The notes under the pieces: model-generated
What the model saw: only the letters and a program-made list of their open reading frames with translations
Database searches by the model: none
What the model was told of the DNA's origin: nothing
Shown: positions 18,433 to 28,456 of the stretch, piece after piece
Position numbering within the stretch: position 1 is the stretch's first letter
Layout of the letters: the number at the start of each line of letters is the position of its first letter
Source: Pseudomonas sp. VD-NE ins
Lineage (GTDB): Bacteria; Pseudomonadota; Gammaproteobacteria; Pseudomonadales; Pseudomonadaceae
NCBI RefSeq assembly: GCF_031882575.1
Contig: NZ_CP134772.1
Location: forward strand, 2,313,001 to 2,377,000
DNA length: 64,000 nt
Direction: 5' to 3'
Program-made: the position numbers and the translations under genes

Positions 18433-19419
18433 ATGAAATCATCGTCGCCACAGGCGCAGAAACAGCGCGGCATGGCCATTATCAGCGCCTTGTTGATTGC
18501 CGCCGTGGTTGCGGTGATCGCCGCTGGCATGCTCACCCGGCAGAGCGTCTTTACCCGTTCACTTGAAGCTGAACAGTCGCGAGTGCAGGGCGCTGCGGCA
18601 CTGTTGGCGGGGCTGGAGCTCAGTCGGCAACTGCTCAGGGACACGCGCCAACAGGACGTGCTGACCCGGCTCGATCAACCTTGGGCGCAGCCTGTCAAAA
18701 GCCATTTGTTGAATTCGCCGGGGGGCGGTTTCGAGGGGCGCATCGAGGATCAGCAGGGCAAGTTCAATTTGCGCAATTTACTCAGCAATGAGCGCGTCGA
18801 TGGCGGACAGTTGCGCAGCTTCGAACGGCTCTGCGAAATGATCGGAATCGATGCTGCTCTCAGCCAGCGCATCAGCCAGCGAGTCATTGCCTCCTACCCG
18901 AGAATGCCCGACCTGCAAGCCGCCGGCCAGAGTATGGCGCAGACCGATTTCGACGGCGTCCGTGCGACGTCGCCGAGTGCGCGTCGAAGCCCTTTGCCGG
19001 CCACTCAGCCGATGTTACGCAGCCTTGATGATTTACGTGGCCTCGAAGGCATGAACGAGCAACTGCTTGGGCGCTTGAATCAGTATGTCAGCCTGATTCC
19101 GGCCAAGACCTGGGTCAACGGTAATACTGCCAGCGCCGAGGTGTTGGTGGCGGTGGTACCGGGTTTATCGCTGGCGCAGGCCAGGGCCGTGGTGGTGGAG
19201 CGCGATCGGGGCCAGTGGTTCATCAATCGCGGGGACTTCGTCAACCGTCTGCACTTGCCGCACCTGACCGTCGACGGACTGAACGTCGGCATCAGCAGCG
19301 ATTGGTTTCTGCTGCGCGGACACGCGCGTCGTGACCAGCGCCGCGTCAGCCTGGATGCGCTGCTGCATCGACCCGCCGACGACATGCCGAAAGTGGTCTG
19401 GTCGAGGCTCGGCGTATGA
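18433..19419 (+). CDS. gspK: Type II secretion minor pseudopilin GspK
   Basis: The 328-residue protein begins QKQRGMAIISALLIAAVVAVI; the pilin-like segment lacks the +5 Glu, as normal for GspK, and is followed by a large alpha-helical domain (NLLSNERVDGGQLRSFERLC, later helix-hairpin-helix SAEVLVAVVPGLSLAQA). GspK caps the pseudopilus. Its stop overlaps the gspL start (ATGA). Confidence 0.9.
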   Translation: MKSSSPQAQKQRGMAIISALLIAAVVAVIAAGMLTRQSVFTRSLEAEQSRVQGAAALLAGLELSRQLLRDTRQQDVLTRLDQPWAQPVKSHLLNSPGGGFEGRIEDQQGKFNLRNLLSNERVDGGQLRSFERLCEMIGIDAALSQRISQRVIASYPRMPDLQAAGQSMAQTDFDGVRATSPSARRSPLPATQPMLRSLDDLRGLEGMNEQLLGRLNQYVSLIPAKTWVNGNTASAEVLVAVVPGLSLAQARAVVVERDRGQWFINRGDFVNRLHLPHLTVDGLNVGISSDWFLLRGHARRDQRRVSLDALLHRPADDMPKVVWSRLGV

Positions 19420-20594
19420 CTCGCTTGCGAGTCGCCTTGCCGCCGCTGGCGGGTTTGAGCTCAGACTCTGAGGTTGAATTTGCGCGCCTGGATCGGCACG
19501 ACCAGGTCAGTCAGACCGGTGTCATTACGCTTTCACTGATTGAACAGGAGTGGCCGTTACAGCCCGTCGAATTTTTTCTGCATCCGGCAGACAGCGTACT
19601 GACCAGTTTGCAGTTGCCACCGCTGACGCCGGTGAAGATCGATGCGGCGGTGAAGTGTGCCGCGCAGGCGCTGATTCTGGGTGGCACTGAACAGATGTAC
19701 GTTGCACACAGTGCTCGTGAGGTCGCAGGACAAGTGTCGCTGGCGTGGCTCGCGCAGGCATCTCTGGATCGTTTCGGGCTGTTATTGGCTCAGCACCGAT
19801 TGAAGCTGCGAGGCCTTTATCCGGCGCCTTATGCTTTGCCGGTGCCCGCGCAGGGGCAGGTCAGCGCCTGCGTGCTGGACGGGCAATTGCTGCTGCGCTT
19901 CAGCCGTGCGCAGGCTTCGGTAGAACCGTTGGCGCAGGAGCGTCTGGATGAACTCGTTACCAGTGGTCGCGACTTGCAGTGGATCGGCGCGGATGCTCCT
20001 GCAACAGTCCTCGAACCACGACCTGCGGAGCAGCGCTGGTGTGGCGTTGCGCCGGGATGGGGGTTGCATACAGGCATCGGCAAGGCAGCCGGACACACAG
20101 TCGGTTGGGGCAGGGCAGCCTGCTGTTGTGCCTTGGCGATGGTTGTCTGGGTGTCTGGGCTGAACCTTTACGCGGCCCGTGAAGTGACTCGGGGAGAGCA
20201 GCTCAAGGCGCAAATGAGCCAACGGGTGAAGCAGGCTTTTCCAGAGTTACCGGTGATTCTCAATCCGTTGCAGCAGGCTCGCCAGCAATTGGCAGCCCGG
20301 CACAGCGGTGCGACGGCCGACGCGAATCATGGTTTCGCCTACCTGGTGCAACATGCCGCGAGCGCGCTGCCGTTTATGGCGGGCAGCGTCCAGCGCATGA
20401 CCTTTGAGCAGGGACGTTTGCAGTTGGAGTTGGCTGCCGATACTGCGCAGGCACCCGCCGACGGCGCATTGCCGGGAGCGCTGACGCAGGCCGGGCTGGT
20501 CGCCAGACGCGAAGACAACGTGTGGATTTTCAGCCCGCAGATTGAGCCGGCAGCGGTTGAGGACGACGCCGTCATGGACAGCGACGATGAATAA
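19416..20594 (+). CDS. gspL: Type II secretion inner-membrane platform protein GspL
   Basis: The 392-residue bitopic protein has a cytoplasmic actin-like part (residues 1-about 225), which recruits the GspE ATPase, one membrane helix (CCCALAMVVWVSGLNLYAA, about 230-250) and a periplasmic ferredoxin-like domain. The start overlaps gspK by four bases, and its end overlaps gspM by eight, so the genes are translationally coupled. Confidence 0.88.
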   Translation: MTRLRVALPPLAGLSSDSEVEFARLDRHDQVSQTGVITLSLIEQEWPLQPVEFFLHPADSVLTSLQLPPLTPVKIDAAVKCAAQALILGGTEQMYVAHSAREVAGQVSLAWLAQASLDRFGLLLAQHRLKLRGLYPAPYALPVPAQGQVSACVLDGQLLLRFSRAQASVEPLAQERLDELVTSGRDLQWIGADAPATVLEPRPAEQRWCGVAPGWGLHTGIGKAAGHTVGWGRAACCCALAMVVWVSGLNLYAAREVTRGEQLKAQMSQRVKQAFPELPVILNPLQQARQQLAARHSGATADANHGFAYLVQHAASALPFMAGSVQRMTFEQGRLQLELAADTAQAPADGALPGALTQAGLVARREDNVWIFSPQIEPAAVEDDAVMDSDDE

Positions 20595-21129
20595 TCTACT
20601 GGCGATCTATCGGGCTCGCTGGCTGCTGCTGCGTGCACAGATTCATCGGCATTGGGCGCCGCTGAGCTTGCGCGAAAAACGCTTGGTCGCGGGCACCGCA
20701 TTGATGTTGGGGGGCGTGCTGATCTGGCTGCTGTTCGTCCAGCCACCGCTGAAAAAAATTCAACATTGGCAGACCGAAACGCCGAAGTTGCGTGGCCAGG
20801 CCGAGGCGCTGGATCTGTTGTTGCGCGAGGTGGCGACAGCGCCCATCGGACAAAACTTCGAGCGGTCATTGCAGCAATCTCTCGATGGCAGCGGGCTGCT
20901 TGGTCACTACCAGTTGCAGGCAATTGGCACCGCTTGGCAGTTGACGTTCGAGGATGCGCCCGCTGATGCCGTCATCAGTTGGCTGTTAATCCACCCCGTG
21001 CAGTTTTCACTTGAAGTGGTCGAGGCTCGTTTGCAGCGTGCAGACGCAGCCAAGGTCGATGATACGGCCGGCACTTTGTCAGGCACCGTTCGCATGGATC
21101 AGGCGCTGGGCGCTAAGGAAGCTTCATGA
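20587..21129 (+). CDS. gspM: Type II secretion inner-membrane protein GspM
   Basis: The 180-residue protein starts MNNLLAIYRARW inside the end of gspL. One helix (LVAGTALMLGGVLIWLLFVQ) follows the typical SLREKR, then a periplasmic domain. GspM partners GspL in the platform. The longer reading from 20542 is rejected because it would overlap gspL widely. The gspD start overlaps its stop. Confidence 0.87.
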   Translation: MNNLLAIYRARWLLLRAQIHRHWAPLSLREKRLVAGTALMLGGVLIWLLFVQPPLKKIQHWQTETPKLRGQAEALDLLLREVATAPIGQNFERSLQQSLDGSGLLGHYQLQAIGTAWQLTFEDAPADAVISWLLIHPVQFSLEVVEARLQRADAAKVDDTAGTLSGTVRMDQALGAKEAS

Positions 21130-23498
21130 AGGGGTCAGGATCCAAACCGGCACGTCTGGCGTTGCCGATGCTGCTGATGGCGTTGAGCGCGTGCAGCAAC
21201 ACCACCACGCCGCAGAATCAGCCGCCGTTGCTGGTCGACAGTGAACTCGGGCGGCCGCTGGCCAACACCCAGCGCAGCGGCGACGCGGTGCTCGACCGCG
21301 AACGTGCGCAGGCCCAGGCGCGACCTGTGCCGAAGCAATTGCATAACATCAGCAAGAGTGCGCGCAGTGGGGCGGCGGCGTCGGGCATTGCCTTGCCGAG
21401 CAATCCGTTGGGCGATCAACCGGTGACGCTGAATTTTGTCGATGCGGATATTCAAGCGGTGGTGCGGGCGTTGTCGCGTTCGACTGGTCAGCAGTTTCTG
21501 GTCGATCCTCGGGTGAAGGGCACGTTGACGCTGGTCTCGGAAGGTCAGGTGCCGGCGCGGCAGGCTTACGACATGTTGTTGGCGGCGCTGCGCATGCAGG
21601 GTTTCAGCGTGGTCGATGTTGGCGGTGTGGCGCAGGTGGTGCCGGAGGCGGATGCGAAGTTGCTGGGCGGGCCGATTTACAGCGCTGACAAACCGGCCGG
21701 TAACGGCATGCTCACGCGCACGTTTCGTCTGCAATACGAGAACGCGGTGAACCTGATTCCGGTGCTGCGGCCGATCGTTTCGCCGAATAATCCGATTAAC
21801 GCCTATCCGGGCAACAACACCATCGTCATCACCGATTACGCCGAGAATCTGACCCGCGTTGCGCAGTTGATCGCGAGCATTGATTCGCCGAGTGCGATCG
21901 ACACGGATGTGGTGCAGATTCAGAACGGCATCGCTGCCGACATCGCGCCGATGGTCGCGGACTTGCTCGATGCGCCGGGCAATGATCCGACGCAGAAAAT
22001 CGCGGTGATTGGTGATCCGCGTTCCAACAGCATCATCATTCGCGCCGGCAGTCCGGAGCGCACGGAGCTGGCGCGTAATCTGATCTACAAACTGGATAAC
22101 GCGCAGAGCAATCCGAGTAATCTGCATGTGGTTTATCTGCGTAATGCGCAGGCGGCGAAACTGGCGCAGGCGTTGCGTGGTTTGCTCACGGGCGAGAGCG
22201 ATAGCGGCACCAGTGACAGCGCGCGTTCGGTGCTCAGCGCCATGGGTGCAAGTACTGGCGGCAGCGCTGGGCAGAATGGCCAGAGCGGTTCGCAAAGCAG
22301 CGGCAGCACATCGACCACCAATAGCAGCGGCAGCACGAGCGGCAGTTACGCGCAGGGCAGCAGTGGCAGCACAACCGGCAGCGGCGGTGCGCAAAGCAGC
22401 GATCAGAACGTCGCCTTCAGCGCCGGCGGCGTGACCATTCAGGCCGACGCCACCACCAACACCTTGCTGATTTCTGCGCCGGAGCCGTTGTATCGCAACT
22501 TGCGCGAGGTGATCGATCTGCTCGACCAGCGCCGCGCGCAAGTGGTGATCGAAAGCCTGATCGTCGAAGTCGGCGAGGACGATGCCAGTGAGTTTGGCGT
22601 GCAATGGCAGACCGGCAATCTCGGTGGCAACGGCGTGATCGGCGGGGCGAATCTGGGTGGTTCGGGGATCAACACTAACGGCAAGACCAGCATCGATGTG
22701 TTGCCGCAGGGTTTGAACCTGGGCTACGTCAACGGCACCGTCGATATTCCCGGGATCGGCAAGATTCTTGACCTGAAAGTGCTGGCCCGGGCGTTGAAGA
22801 GCAAGGGCGGCACCAACGTGCTGTCGACGCCGAACCTGCTGACCCTGGACAACGAAGCGGCAAGCATTTTTGTGGGCCAGACCATTCCGTTTGTCAGCGG
22901 CAGTTATGTCACTGGCGGCGGGGGCACCAGCAATAACCCGTTCCAGACCGTGACCCGTGAAGAGGTCGGCTTGAAGCTCAATGTGCGCCCGCAGATTTCC
23001 GAGGGCGGTACGGTCAAGCTCGATATCTATCAGGAAGTCAGCAGCATTGATGAGCGCGCTTCGGCCAGTGCCAATTCGGCGGGGATCGTCACCAACAAAC
23101 GCGCGATCGACACCAGTATTCTGCTCGATGACGGGCAGATAATGGTGCTTGGTGGGTTGCTGCAGGACGGCTACAGCCAGAGCAACGACGCGGTGCCTTG
23201 GCTGGGCAGTCTGCCGGGGATTGGCGCGCTGTTTCGCAACGAGCGCCGGGCGATTACCAAGACCAACCTGATGGTGTTCCTGCGCCCGTACATCATCCGC
23301 GACAGCGAAGCGGGGCGCAGCATCACCCTCAACCGTTACGACTTTATGCGTCGCGCTCAGGGTGGTTTGCAACCGGAACGCAGCTGGGCGATGCCGGACA
23401 TGCAGGCGCCGCAGTTGCCGACGGCGGCGCAAGGTGTGCCGGCGGTGTTACCGAGCTCAGGCCCACGCGCAACCATCAAAGCGGTGCCCATCCAATGA
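21126..23498 (+). CDS. gspD: Type II secretion secretin GspD
   Basis: The 790-residue outer-membrane channel subunit has a signal peptide with lipobox LSAC (residues 19-22), so it may be a self-piloting lipoprotein; no gspS pilotin is present. N0-N3 domains ([20 protein letters not shown] onward) precede the C-terminal secretin domain ([17 protein letters not shown]). Within N3, about residues 375-428, there is a Ser/Gly/Gln-rich insert of some 50 residues. The last residues overlap the gspE start. Confidence 0.95.
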   Translation: MKGSGSKPARLALPMLLMALSACSNTTTPQNQPPLLVDSELGRPLANTQRSGDAVLDRERAQAQARPVPKQLHNISKSARSGAAASGIALPSNPLGDQPVTLNFVDADIQAVVRALSRSTGQQFLVDPRVKGTLTLVSEGQVPARQAYDMLLAALRMQGFSVVDVGGVAQVVPEADAKLLGGPIYSADKPAGNGMLTRTFRLQYENAVNLIPVLRPIVSPNNPINAYPGNNTIVITDYAENLTRVAQLIASIDSPSAIDTDVVQIQNGIAADIAPMVADLLDAPGNDPTQKIAVIGDPRSNSIIIRAGSPERTELARNLIYKLDNAQSNPSNLHVVYLRNAQAAKLAQALRGLLTGESDSGTSDSARSVLSAMGASTGGSAGQNGQSGSQSSGSTSTTNSSGSTSGSYAQGSSGSTTGSGGAQSSDQNVAFSAGGVTIQADATTNTLLISAPEPLYRNLREVIDLLDQRRAQVVIESLIVEVGEDDASEFGVQWQTGNLGGNGVIGGANLGGSGINTNGKTSIDVLPQGLNLGYVNGTVDIPGIGKILDLKVLARALKSKGGTNVLSTPNLLTLDNEAASIFVGQTIPFVSGSYVTGGGGTSNNPFQTVTREEVGLKLNVRPQISEGGTVKLDIYQEVSSIDERASASANSAGIVTNKRAIDTSILLDDGQIMVLGGLLQDGYSQSNDAVPWLGSLPGIGALFRNERRAITKTNLMVFLRPYIIRDSEAGRSITLNRYDFMRRAQGGLQPERSWAMPDMQAPQLPTAAQGVPAVLPSSGPRATIKAVPIQ

Positions 23499-24901
23499 GT
23501 GCGTTGCCTTATGCCTGGGCCAAGGCGCAGCGGATTTTGTTGTGCGATGGCGTGTTGACGGTGTGCCCGTCGACGCCGGGCTGGTCGATCAGCGAGGCGC
23601 GGCGGCAGTTTGGTGCGACTACGATTCAGCGGGTGCGCGATGATGAGCTGGATGGCTTGCTCGCCAGCGCGTACGCCGACACCGGCAGCGCGGCGGCGGT
23701 GGTCGGTGCAGCAGAAAACGAAGTCGATCTCGACCGACTGATGCAGGACATGCCGGAAATCACCGACCTGCTCGACACTCAGGACGGCGCGCCGGTGATT
23801 CGCATGATCAACGCCTTGCTCACGCAAGCGGCACGCGACGAGGCCAGCGACATTCACATCGAACCGTTCGAAACCCATTCGGTGGTGCGCTATCGCGTCG
23901 ACGGAACCCTGCGTGACGTGGTCTCACCGCGCAAGGCTCTGCACGGTGCGCTGGTGTCGCGGATCAAGATCATGGCCCAGCTCGACATCGCTGAAAAACG
24001 CCTGCCGCAGGACGGTCGCATCGCGTTGCGGGTGGCGGGGCGGCCGATTGATATTCGTGTGTCCACGGTGCCGACCGGGCATGGCGAAAGAGTGGTGATG
24101 CGTCTGCTCGACAAACAGGCCGGGCGACTGCATCTGGAAACCCTCGGCATGGACGCGCAGGTGCTGGCCAAACTCGATCACCTGATCCGCCAACCCCACG
24201 GCATCGTGCTGGTCACCGGCCCGACCGGCAGCGGCAAGACCACCAGCCTCTACGCGGCACTGGCACGACTGGATGCGAGTACCAGCAACATTCTCACCGT
24301 GGAAGACCCGGTGGAATACGACTTGCCGGGCATCAGCCAGATTCAGGTCAACGCCAAGATCGACATGACCTTTGCGTTAGCGCTCAGAGCGATCCTGCGC
24401 CAAGACCCGGACATCATCATGATCGGCGAGATTCGCGATCTCGAAACCGCACAAATCGCCGTGCAGGCGTCGCTGACCGGACATTTGGTGTTGGCAACCC
24501 TGCACACGAACGACGCGGTGTCAGCGGTCAACCGCTTGATCGACATGGGCGTCGAACCGTTTCTGCTGGCATCTTCAATGCTCGGGGTTTTGGCGCAGCG
24601 ACTGGTGCGGCGGCTGTGCAATCAATGCAAGGAAGAAGACCCCACCGCGCCCGGCACCTGGCGCCCGGTCGGCTGCTCGGCGTGCAATCAAACCGGTTAC
24701 AGCGGCCGCACCGGCATCCACGAATTGTTCTGCATTGACGACGACATCCGCACCCTGATTCACCAAGGGGCAGGGGAGCAGGCACTGCGCGCATCCGCCG
24801 CCAAAGCCGGGATGTTCAGCCTGCGTGAGGACGGCGAGCGCTGGATCCGCAGCGGTGCCACCGCGCCTGAAGAAATCCTCCGTGTGACACGGGACGCCTG
24901 A
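23495..24901 (+). CDS. gspE: Type II secretion ATPase GspE
   Basis: The 468-residue ATPase powers pseudopilus assembly. Walker [11 protein letters not shown] is near residue 243, followed by the Asp box, Walker B region ([15 protein letters not shown]) and His box (LATLHTND). The CM domain has the zinc tetracysteine as CNQC and CSAC. The ATG at 23495 overlaps the gspD stop; an ORF extension to 23198 lies inside gspD and is not real. Confidence 0.95.
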   Translation: MSALPYAWAKAQRILLCDGVLTVCPSTPGWSISEARRQFGATTIQRVRDDELDGLLASAYADTGSAAAVVGAAENEVDLDRLMQDMPEITDLLDTQDGAPVIRMINALLTQAARDEASDIHIEPFETHSVVRYRVDGTLRDVVSPRKALHGALVSRIKIMAQLDIAEKRLPQDGRIALRVAGRPIDIRVSTVPTGHGERVVMRLLDKQAGRLHLETLGMDAQVLAKLDHLIRQPHGIVLVTGPTGSGKTTSLYAALARLDASTSNILTVEDPVEYDLPGISQIQVNAKIDMTFALALRAILRQDPDIIMIGEIRDLETAQIAVQASLTGHLVLATLHTNDAVSAVNRLIDMGVEPFLLASSMLGVLAQRLVRRLCNQCKEEDPTAPGTWRPVGCSACNQTGYSGRTGIHELFCIDDDIRTLIHQGAGEQALRASAAKAGMFSLREDGERWIRSGATAPEEILRVTRDA

Positions 24902-26109
24902 TGAATCGCTATCGTTTTGAAGCCGCCGATGCCAACGGCAAGATCGAATCCGGGCACCTTGAGGCCGAGAGCCAGAGTGCGGCGTTCAGCGTTTTGCGTG
25001 GACGCGGTTTGACTGCACTCTCGGTAAGCAAAGAAAGCAACGTTGCCCAGCACGGCGGCGGGTTGTTCAGTGCCAAACTTTCCGATAACGATCTGGCCTG
25101 GGCCACACGGCAACTGGCGAGTCTGTTGGGCGCTAGCCTGCCGTTAGAAGCAGCGCTCAGCGCCACGGTGGAGCAGGCCGAGAAAAAACACATCGCCCAC
25201 ACCCTCAGCGCCGTGCGCGCCGATGTGCGCAGCGGCATGCGTCTGGCGGAATCACTTGCGGCGCGGCCACGGGATTTCCCCGAGATCTATCGCGCGTTGA
25301 TTGCGGCGGGGGAAGAGTCCGGCGATCTGGCTCAGGTCATGGAACGCCTCGCGGATTACATCGAGGAGCGCAACAACCTGCGCGGCAAGATTCTCACGGC
25401 GTTTATCTATCCGGGCGTGGTTGGGTTGGTGTCGATTGGCATCGTGATTTTCCTGCTCAGTTACGTGGTGCCGCAGGTGGTCAGCGCGTTTTCCCAGGCG
25501 CGGCAGGATCTGCCGGGATTAACCCTGGCGATGCTAAACGCCAGTGATTTCATCCGTAGTTGGGGCTGGCTGTGCGCAGGGATCATCGCCGCAAGTTTCT
25601 GGAGCTGGCGCCTGTACCTGCGCAATCCGGCGGCACGTTTGAGTTGGCATCATCGGGTGCTGAAGTTGCCGCTTTTCGGTCGTTTCATCTTGGGGCTGAA
25701 CACTGCACGGTTCGCCTCGACGCTGGCGATTCTCGGCGGCGCCGGGGTGCCGTTGTTGCGTGCGCTGGAGGCGGCGCGGCAGACCTTGTCCAATGATCGC
25801 TTGAGTTTGAGCGTCACTGAGGCCACGGCCAAGGTGCGTGAGGGTGTGAACCTGGCGGCGGCGTTGCGCGTGGAAAATGTATTCCCACCGGTGCTGATTC
25901 ATTTGATTGCCAGTGGCGAAAAAACCGGGTCGTTGCCACCGATGCTCGAACGCGCAGCGCAAACCCTGTCGCGGGATATCGAACGGCGAGCGATGGGCAT
26001 GACTGCGCTGCTGGAGCCGCTGATGATTGTGGTGATGGGCGGGGTGGTGCTGGTGATTGTGATGGCGGTGTTGTTGCCGATCATTGAGATCAATCAATTG
26101 GTCCAGTAG
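24901..26109 (+). CDS. gspF: Type II secretion platform protein GspF
   Basis: The 402-residue polytopic protein has two GspF repeats, each with a cytoplasmic helical domain, and membrane helices near residues 165-200, 218-240 and 370-395. The motif ALIAAGEESGDLAQVMERLADY and its repeat LIASGEKTGSLPPMLERAAQTL are diagnostic. It is the last gene of the G-to-F operon, overlapping gspE by one base (TGATG). It is followed by a REP pair and the pectate lyase facing it. Confidence 0.95.
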   Translation: MNRYRFEAADANGKIESGHLEAESQSAAFSVLRGRGLTALSVSKESNVAQHGGGLFSAKLSDNDLAWATRQLASLLGASLPLEAALSATVEQAEKKHIAHTLSAVRADVRSGMRLAESLAARPRDFPEIYRALIAAGEESGDLAQVMERLADYIEERNNLRGKILTAFIYPGVVGLVSIGIVIFLLSYVVPQVVSAFSQARQDLPGLTLAMLNASDFIRSWGWLCAGIIAASFWSWRLYLRNPAARLSWHHRVLKLPLFGRFILGLNTARFASTLAILGGAGVPLLRALEAARQTLSNDRLSLSVTEATAKVREGVNLAAALRVENVFPPVLIHLIASGEKTGSLPPMLERAAQTLSRDIERRAMGMTALLEPLMIVVMGGVVLVIVMAVLLPIIEINQLVQ

Positions 26110-26131
26110 CCGGTTTTGGTGGTGTCTGATT

Positions 26132-26236
26132 TGGCCTCATCGCTGGCAAGCCAGCTCCCACAGGGGACGGTGTTGTTGATGCGATCTGTGTCACAACAGA
26201 AAACTTGTGGGAGCTGGCTTGCCAGCGATGAGGCCA
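26132..26236. repeat. REP inverted pair
   Basis: Two arms, 26132-26163 and 26206-26236, are near-perfect inverted copies of a Pseudomonas REP (CTCATCGCTGGCAAGCCAGC and its complement) with about 40 bases between. They sit between the convergent gspF and pectate lyase genes, where such repeats commonly occur, and may stabilise mRNA or serve as gyrase/IHF targets. Confidence 0.93.
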
Positions 26237-26303
26237 GTCAGAGCAATAAATAATCCAGATTTTTCTCAGGACTTCACCCCTGCACGGTCTTCAAACAGAC
26301 ATG

Positions 26304-26330
26304 AAAAAGCCCTCGTCACCGAGGGCTTTT
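26304..26330 (-). terminator. Rho-independent terminator of the pectate lyase gene
   Basis: GCCCTCG (26309-26315) pairs with CGAGGGC (26320-26326) around TCAC, with A and T runs on both sides. It can end the pectate lyase transcript from the minus strand and also stop read-through from gspF. Confidence 0.85.
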
Positions 26331-26354
26331 CATTAACACGGTTACATCGAACAA

Positions 26355-27497
26355 TCAGATCTTGCCAGCGCCAGCCTTGGCCTTAACGTCGGCCGCGACT
26401 TTGTCCGCGTTCAGCGGGGTGTAACTGTAAGGCGGGGTCCAGCCGATGTTGGTGCCCCACTTGCAGGTCAGCAAGGTGCCATTGAGCGTAGACCCCTGAT
26501 CAAGGTAGGCGCTGCCACCGTAGTCGCCGGCGATTTTATCGCAGCCACTGATACCGGAGATTTCGAACGCGTTTTTCTCGGAGAAAATCTTCGAGCTTTT
26601 GCCCACGCCGTGCGCGTAGCTGAACGGGTAGACCTTATGGCTGGTGCTGCCCACGTGATAGTTGTTATACAGATGCACCTGACCGAAGCGCACGCGTGGT
26701 GCGCGGGCGGAGATGTTTTCGAACAGGGTATTGTGGATCGTGACCTTGAGCTTGCCATCATCGGTGGTGCGGCTGTCGCTGGAACCGATCAGGTTGTTCT
26801 TCTCGTGCGACTTGAACGCCGAGTAGGAAATGGTCACGTAGTTGGCACCGTTTTTCACGTCCAGTGCGCCGTCGTGATGTTGCTTTGGACGACCGTTGGC
26901 AGTGCCGTTCTGGTCATCGGTGCGGCGGCCATCGGTGAAGGTGACATGGTCGACCCACACATTGTTGGCGCCTTCGATGGTCAGCCCGTCGTACTCGGAG
27001 TTCCAGTTGCCGGCGCTGCCGTCATTGGCGTCCCAGATCGGCTCGGGATCCCACGGGTTTTCGATGGTGATGTTGCGGATGATCACATCGTTTTCCTTGG
27101 CATAGAAGAAACCTTCGCGGATCTCTGCCGTGCTGCTCGTACCGACGATGGTCGTCTTGCCCGGGATATCCAGACGACCGCGCTTTTTCATATCGGCGGT
27201 CGTCGTATAAGCTTTGCCTTCGCTGATGTCGATGGGCCCGGTAATCTTGATGATGCGACCGTTGGTGCCGACCGAAGCGCTGAGTGCGGCTTTCAGTTCG
27301 GCGGCGTTCTTCACGGTGTAGATGTTGTTGGCTGCCGCTCTGGAGCCACCCTTGGTGCCACCGTTTTGCGTGGCCCAGCCAGTCGTTGCAACATCCAGCC
27401 AGATATCGGCCGCTTGTGCGGGCAGGCTGGAAAACAGCAGGCTGCCGACGATGGCGCTGGCGAGTTTGCAGGCCGTGAAGGTTGTTGGTTTTGTCAT
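26355..27497 (-). CDS. Secreted pectate lyase (polysaccharide lyase family 1)
   Basis: The 380-residue protein has a signal peptide (residues 1-29, ending AQA) and the PL1 fold. The motifs [14 protein letters not shown] (vWiDH) and [18 protein letters not shown] (RxPxxR, catalytic Arg) are present, with calcium-binding acidic residues before them. It cleaves de-esterified polygalacturonate by beta-elimination. It is a natural substrate for the type II system 250 bases away and is likely regulated with the uronate genes. The operator-like site at 27633 lies 136 bases upstream of its start. Confidence 0.93.
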   Translation of the reverse strand: MTKPTTFTACKLASAIVGSLLFSSLPAQAADIWLDVATTGWATQNGGTKGGSRAAANNIYTVKNAAELKAALSASVGTNGRIIKITGPIDISEGKAYTTTADMKKRGRLDIPGKTTIVGTSSTAEIREGFFYAKENDVIIRNITIENPWDPEPIWDANDGSAGNWNSEYDGLTIEGANNVWVDHVTFTDGRRTDDQNGTANGRPKQHHDGALDVKNGANYVTISYSAFKSHEKNNLIGSSDSRTTDDGKLKVTIHNTLFENISARAPRVRFGQVHLYNNYHVGSTSHKVYPFSYAHGVGKSSKIFSEKNAFEISGISGCDKIAGDYGGSAYLDQGSTLNGTLLTCKWGTNIGWTPPYSYTPLNADKVAADVKAKAGAGKI

Positions 27498-27632
27498 GAG
27501 TAATCAGATCCTTGATTAACTTGAGTGTTTTACACGCGATGTCTCGACGTGTTTCTCGAGCGGACGTCCTTATCGCCATTGCAGCGAATCGAACGTCCGC
27601 TGCATGAGAAATCCTATCATGCGAACTGGTGC

Positions 27633-27646
27633 GTTGTCGTACAACT
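27633..27646 (+). promoter_or_regulatory. Candidate GntR operator, site 1
   Basis: GTTGTCGTACAACT matches the shared pattern GTYRTCGTACRACW, also found at 31104 and 31294. The GTTGT and ACAAC arms are a perfect inverted repeat. It lies 51 bases before the GntR start and 136 from the divergent pectate lyase, so it could control both. Confidence 0.6.
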
Positions 27647-27696
27647 GAATGGGCTATGATGCGTAATTATTCGAAAATTCGAGATTTTTGTTGCTG

Positions 27697-28452
27697 ATGG
27701 ACAGATCCAAAGCCACACCCAATGTTCGTCGCCGGCATCGCAGCCTGGCGGAGGACCTGGTCACCGAGCTGTCCCGACGCATTTGCAGCGGCGAACTCGC
27801 GCGCGCGACGAAGCTGCCGACTGAGTCTCAGGTCATGGCCGAACACGGCGTCAGTCGCACGGTCGTGCGCGAGGCGATGTCACGTCTGCAGGCAGCAGGC
27901 CTGGTAGAAACCCGGCACGGTATCGGCACCTTTGTTCAGGACATTCCCAGCCCGAGCGGTTTTCGCATTGATCCGGACAGCATCGTCACGCTTCAGGATG
28001 TCTTGGCGGTGCTTGAATTGCGCATCACTTTGGAGGTCGAGGCCGCCGGCCTGGCGTGTGCGCGGCGTACCGATGAGCAGCTGCAACTGATGCGTGATTC
28101 GCTGGACGCCATCAACTCCCGCGCCGTCAGTGTCGACTACGCCGTGTCTGCGGATTTCCAGTTCCACCAGCAAATTGCGCTGGCCACCGGCAACCGTTAT
28201 TTCACCGACATCATGCTGCACCTGGGCGCGAACATTCTGCCGCGCACACGCCTGCATTCCAAACGCCTGGAGAATGACCGCAAGGAGCCCTATCTGGAGC
28301 GCCTCAGTCGTGAGCATGAAGACATTTACATTGCGATTGTCCGGCGTGATTCCGACGCCGCGCGTGCAGCCATGCGTTTGCATCTGTCCAACAGCCGCGA
28401 GCGTCTGCGCCGTGCCTACGAAGCTGCAGACGCGGCGGCGTTGAACGTCTGA
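27697..28452 (+). CDS. GntR-family regulator, FadR/FCD subfamily
   Basis: The 251-residue protein has an N-terminal winged HTH (GVSRTVVREAMSRLQAAGL, then THGIGTFV-like RHGIGTFV) and a C-terminal all-helical FCD ligand-binding domain with metal-type histidines (FHQQIA, EHEDIY, MRLHLSNS). FCD regulators often sense sugar acids. Its place among galacturonate genes and the shared palindrome suggest it represses pectin and uronate genes until an intermediate binds. ATG 27697 is preferred to the TTG codons just before it. Confidence 0.88.
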   Translation: MDRSKATPNVRRRHRSLAEDLVTELSRRICSGELARATKLPTESQVMAEHGVSRTVVREAMSRLQAAGLVETRHGIGTFVQDIPSPSGFRIDPDSIVTLQDVLAVLELRITLEVEAAGLACARRTDEQLQLMRDSLDAINSRAVSVDYAVSADFQFHQQIALATGNRYFTDIMLHLGANILPRTRLHSKRLENDRKEPYLERLSREHEDIYIAIVRRDSDAARAAMRLHLSNSRERLRRAYEAADAAALNV

Positions 28453-28456
28453 AGCC

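Noticed and set aside
21135..23432. 765-aa minus-strand open frame across gspD
   Set aside because: Low-complexity Arg/Gln/His-rich shadow of the secretin, without any recognisable fold.
23198..23494. N-terminal extension of GspE
   Set aside because: It lies wholly within gspD in another frame; the ATG at 23495 overlaps the gspD stop as in coupled genes.
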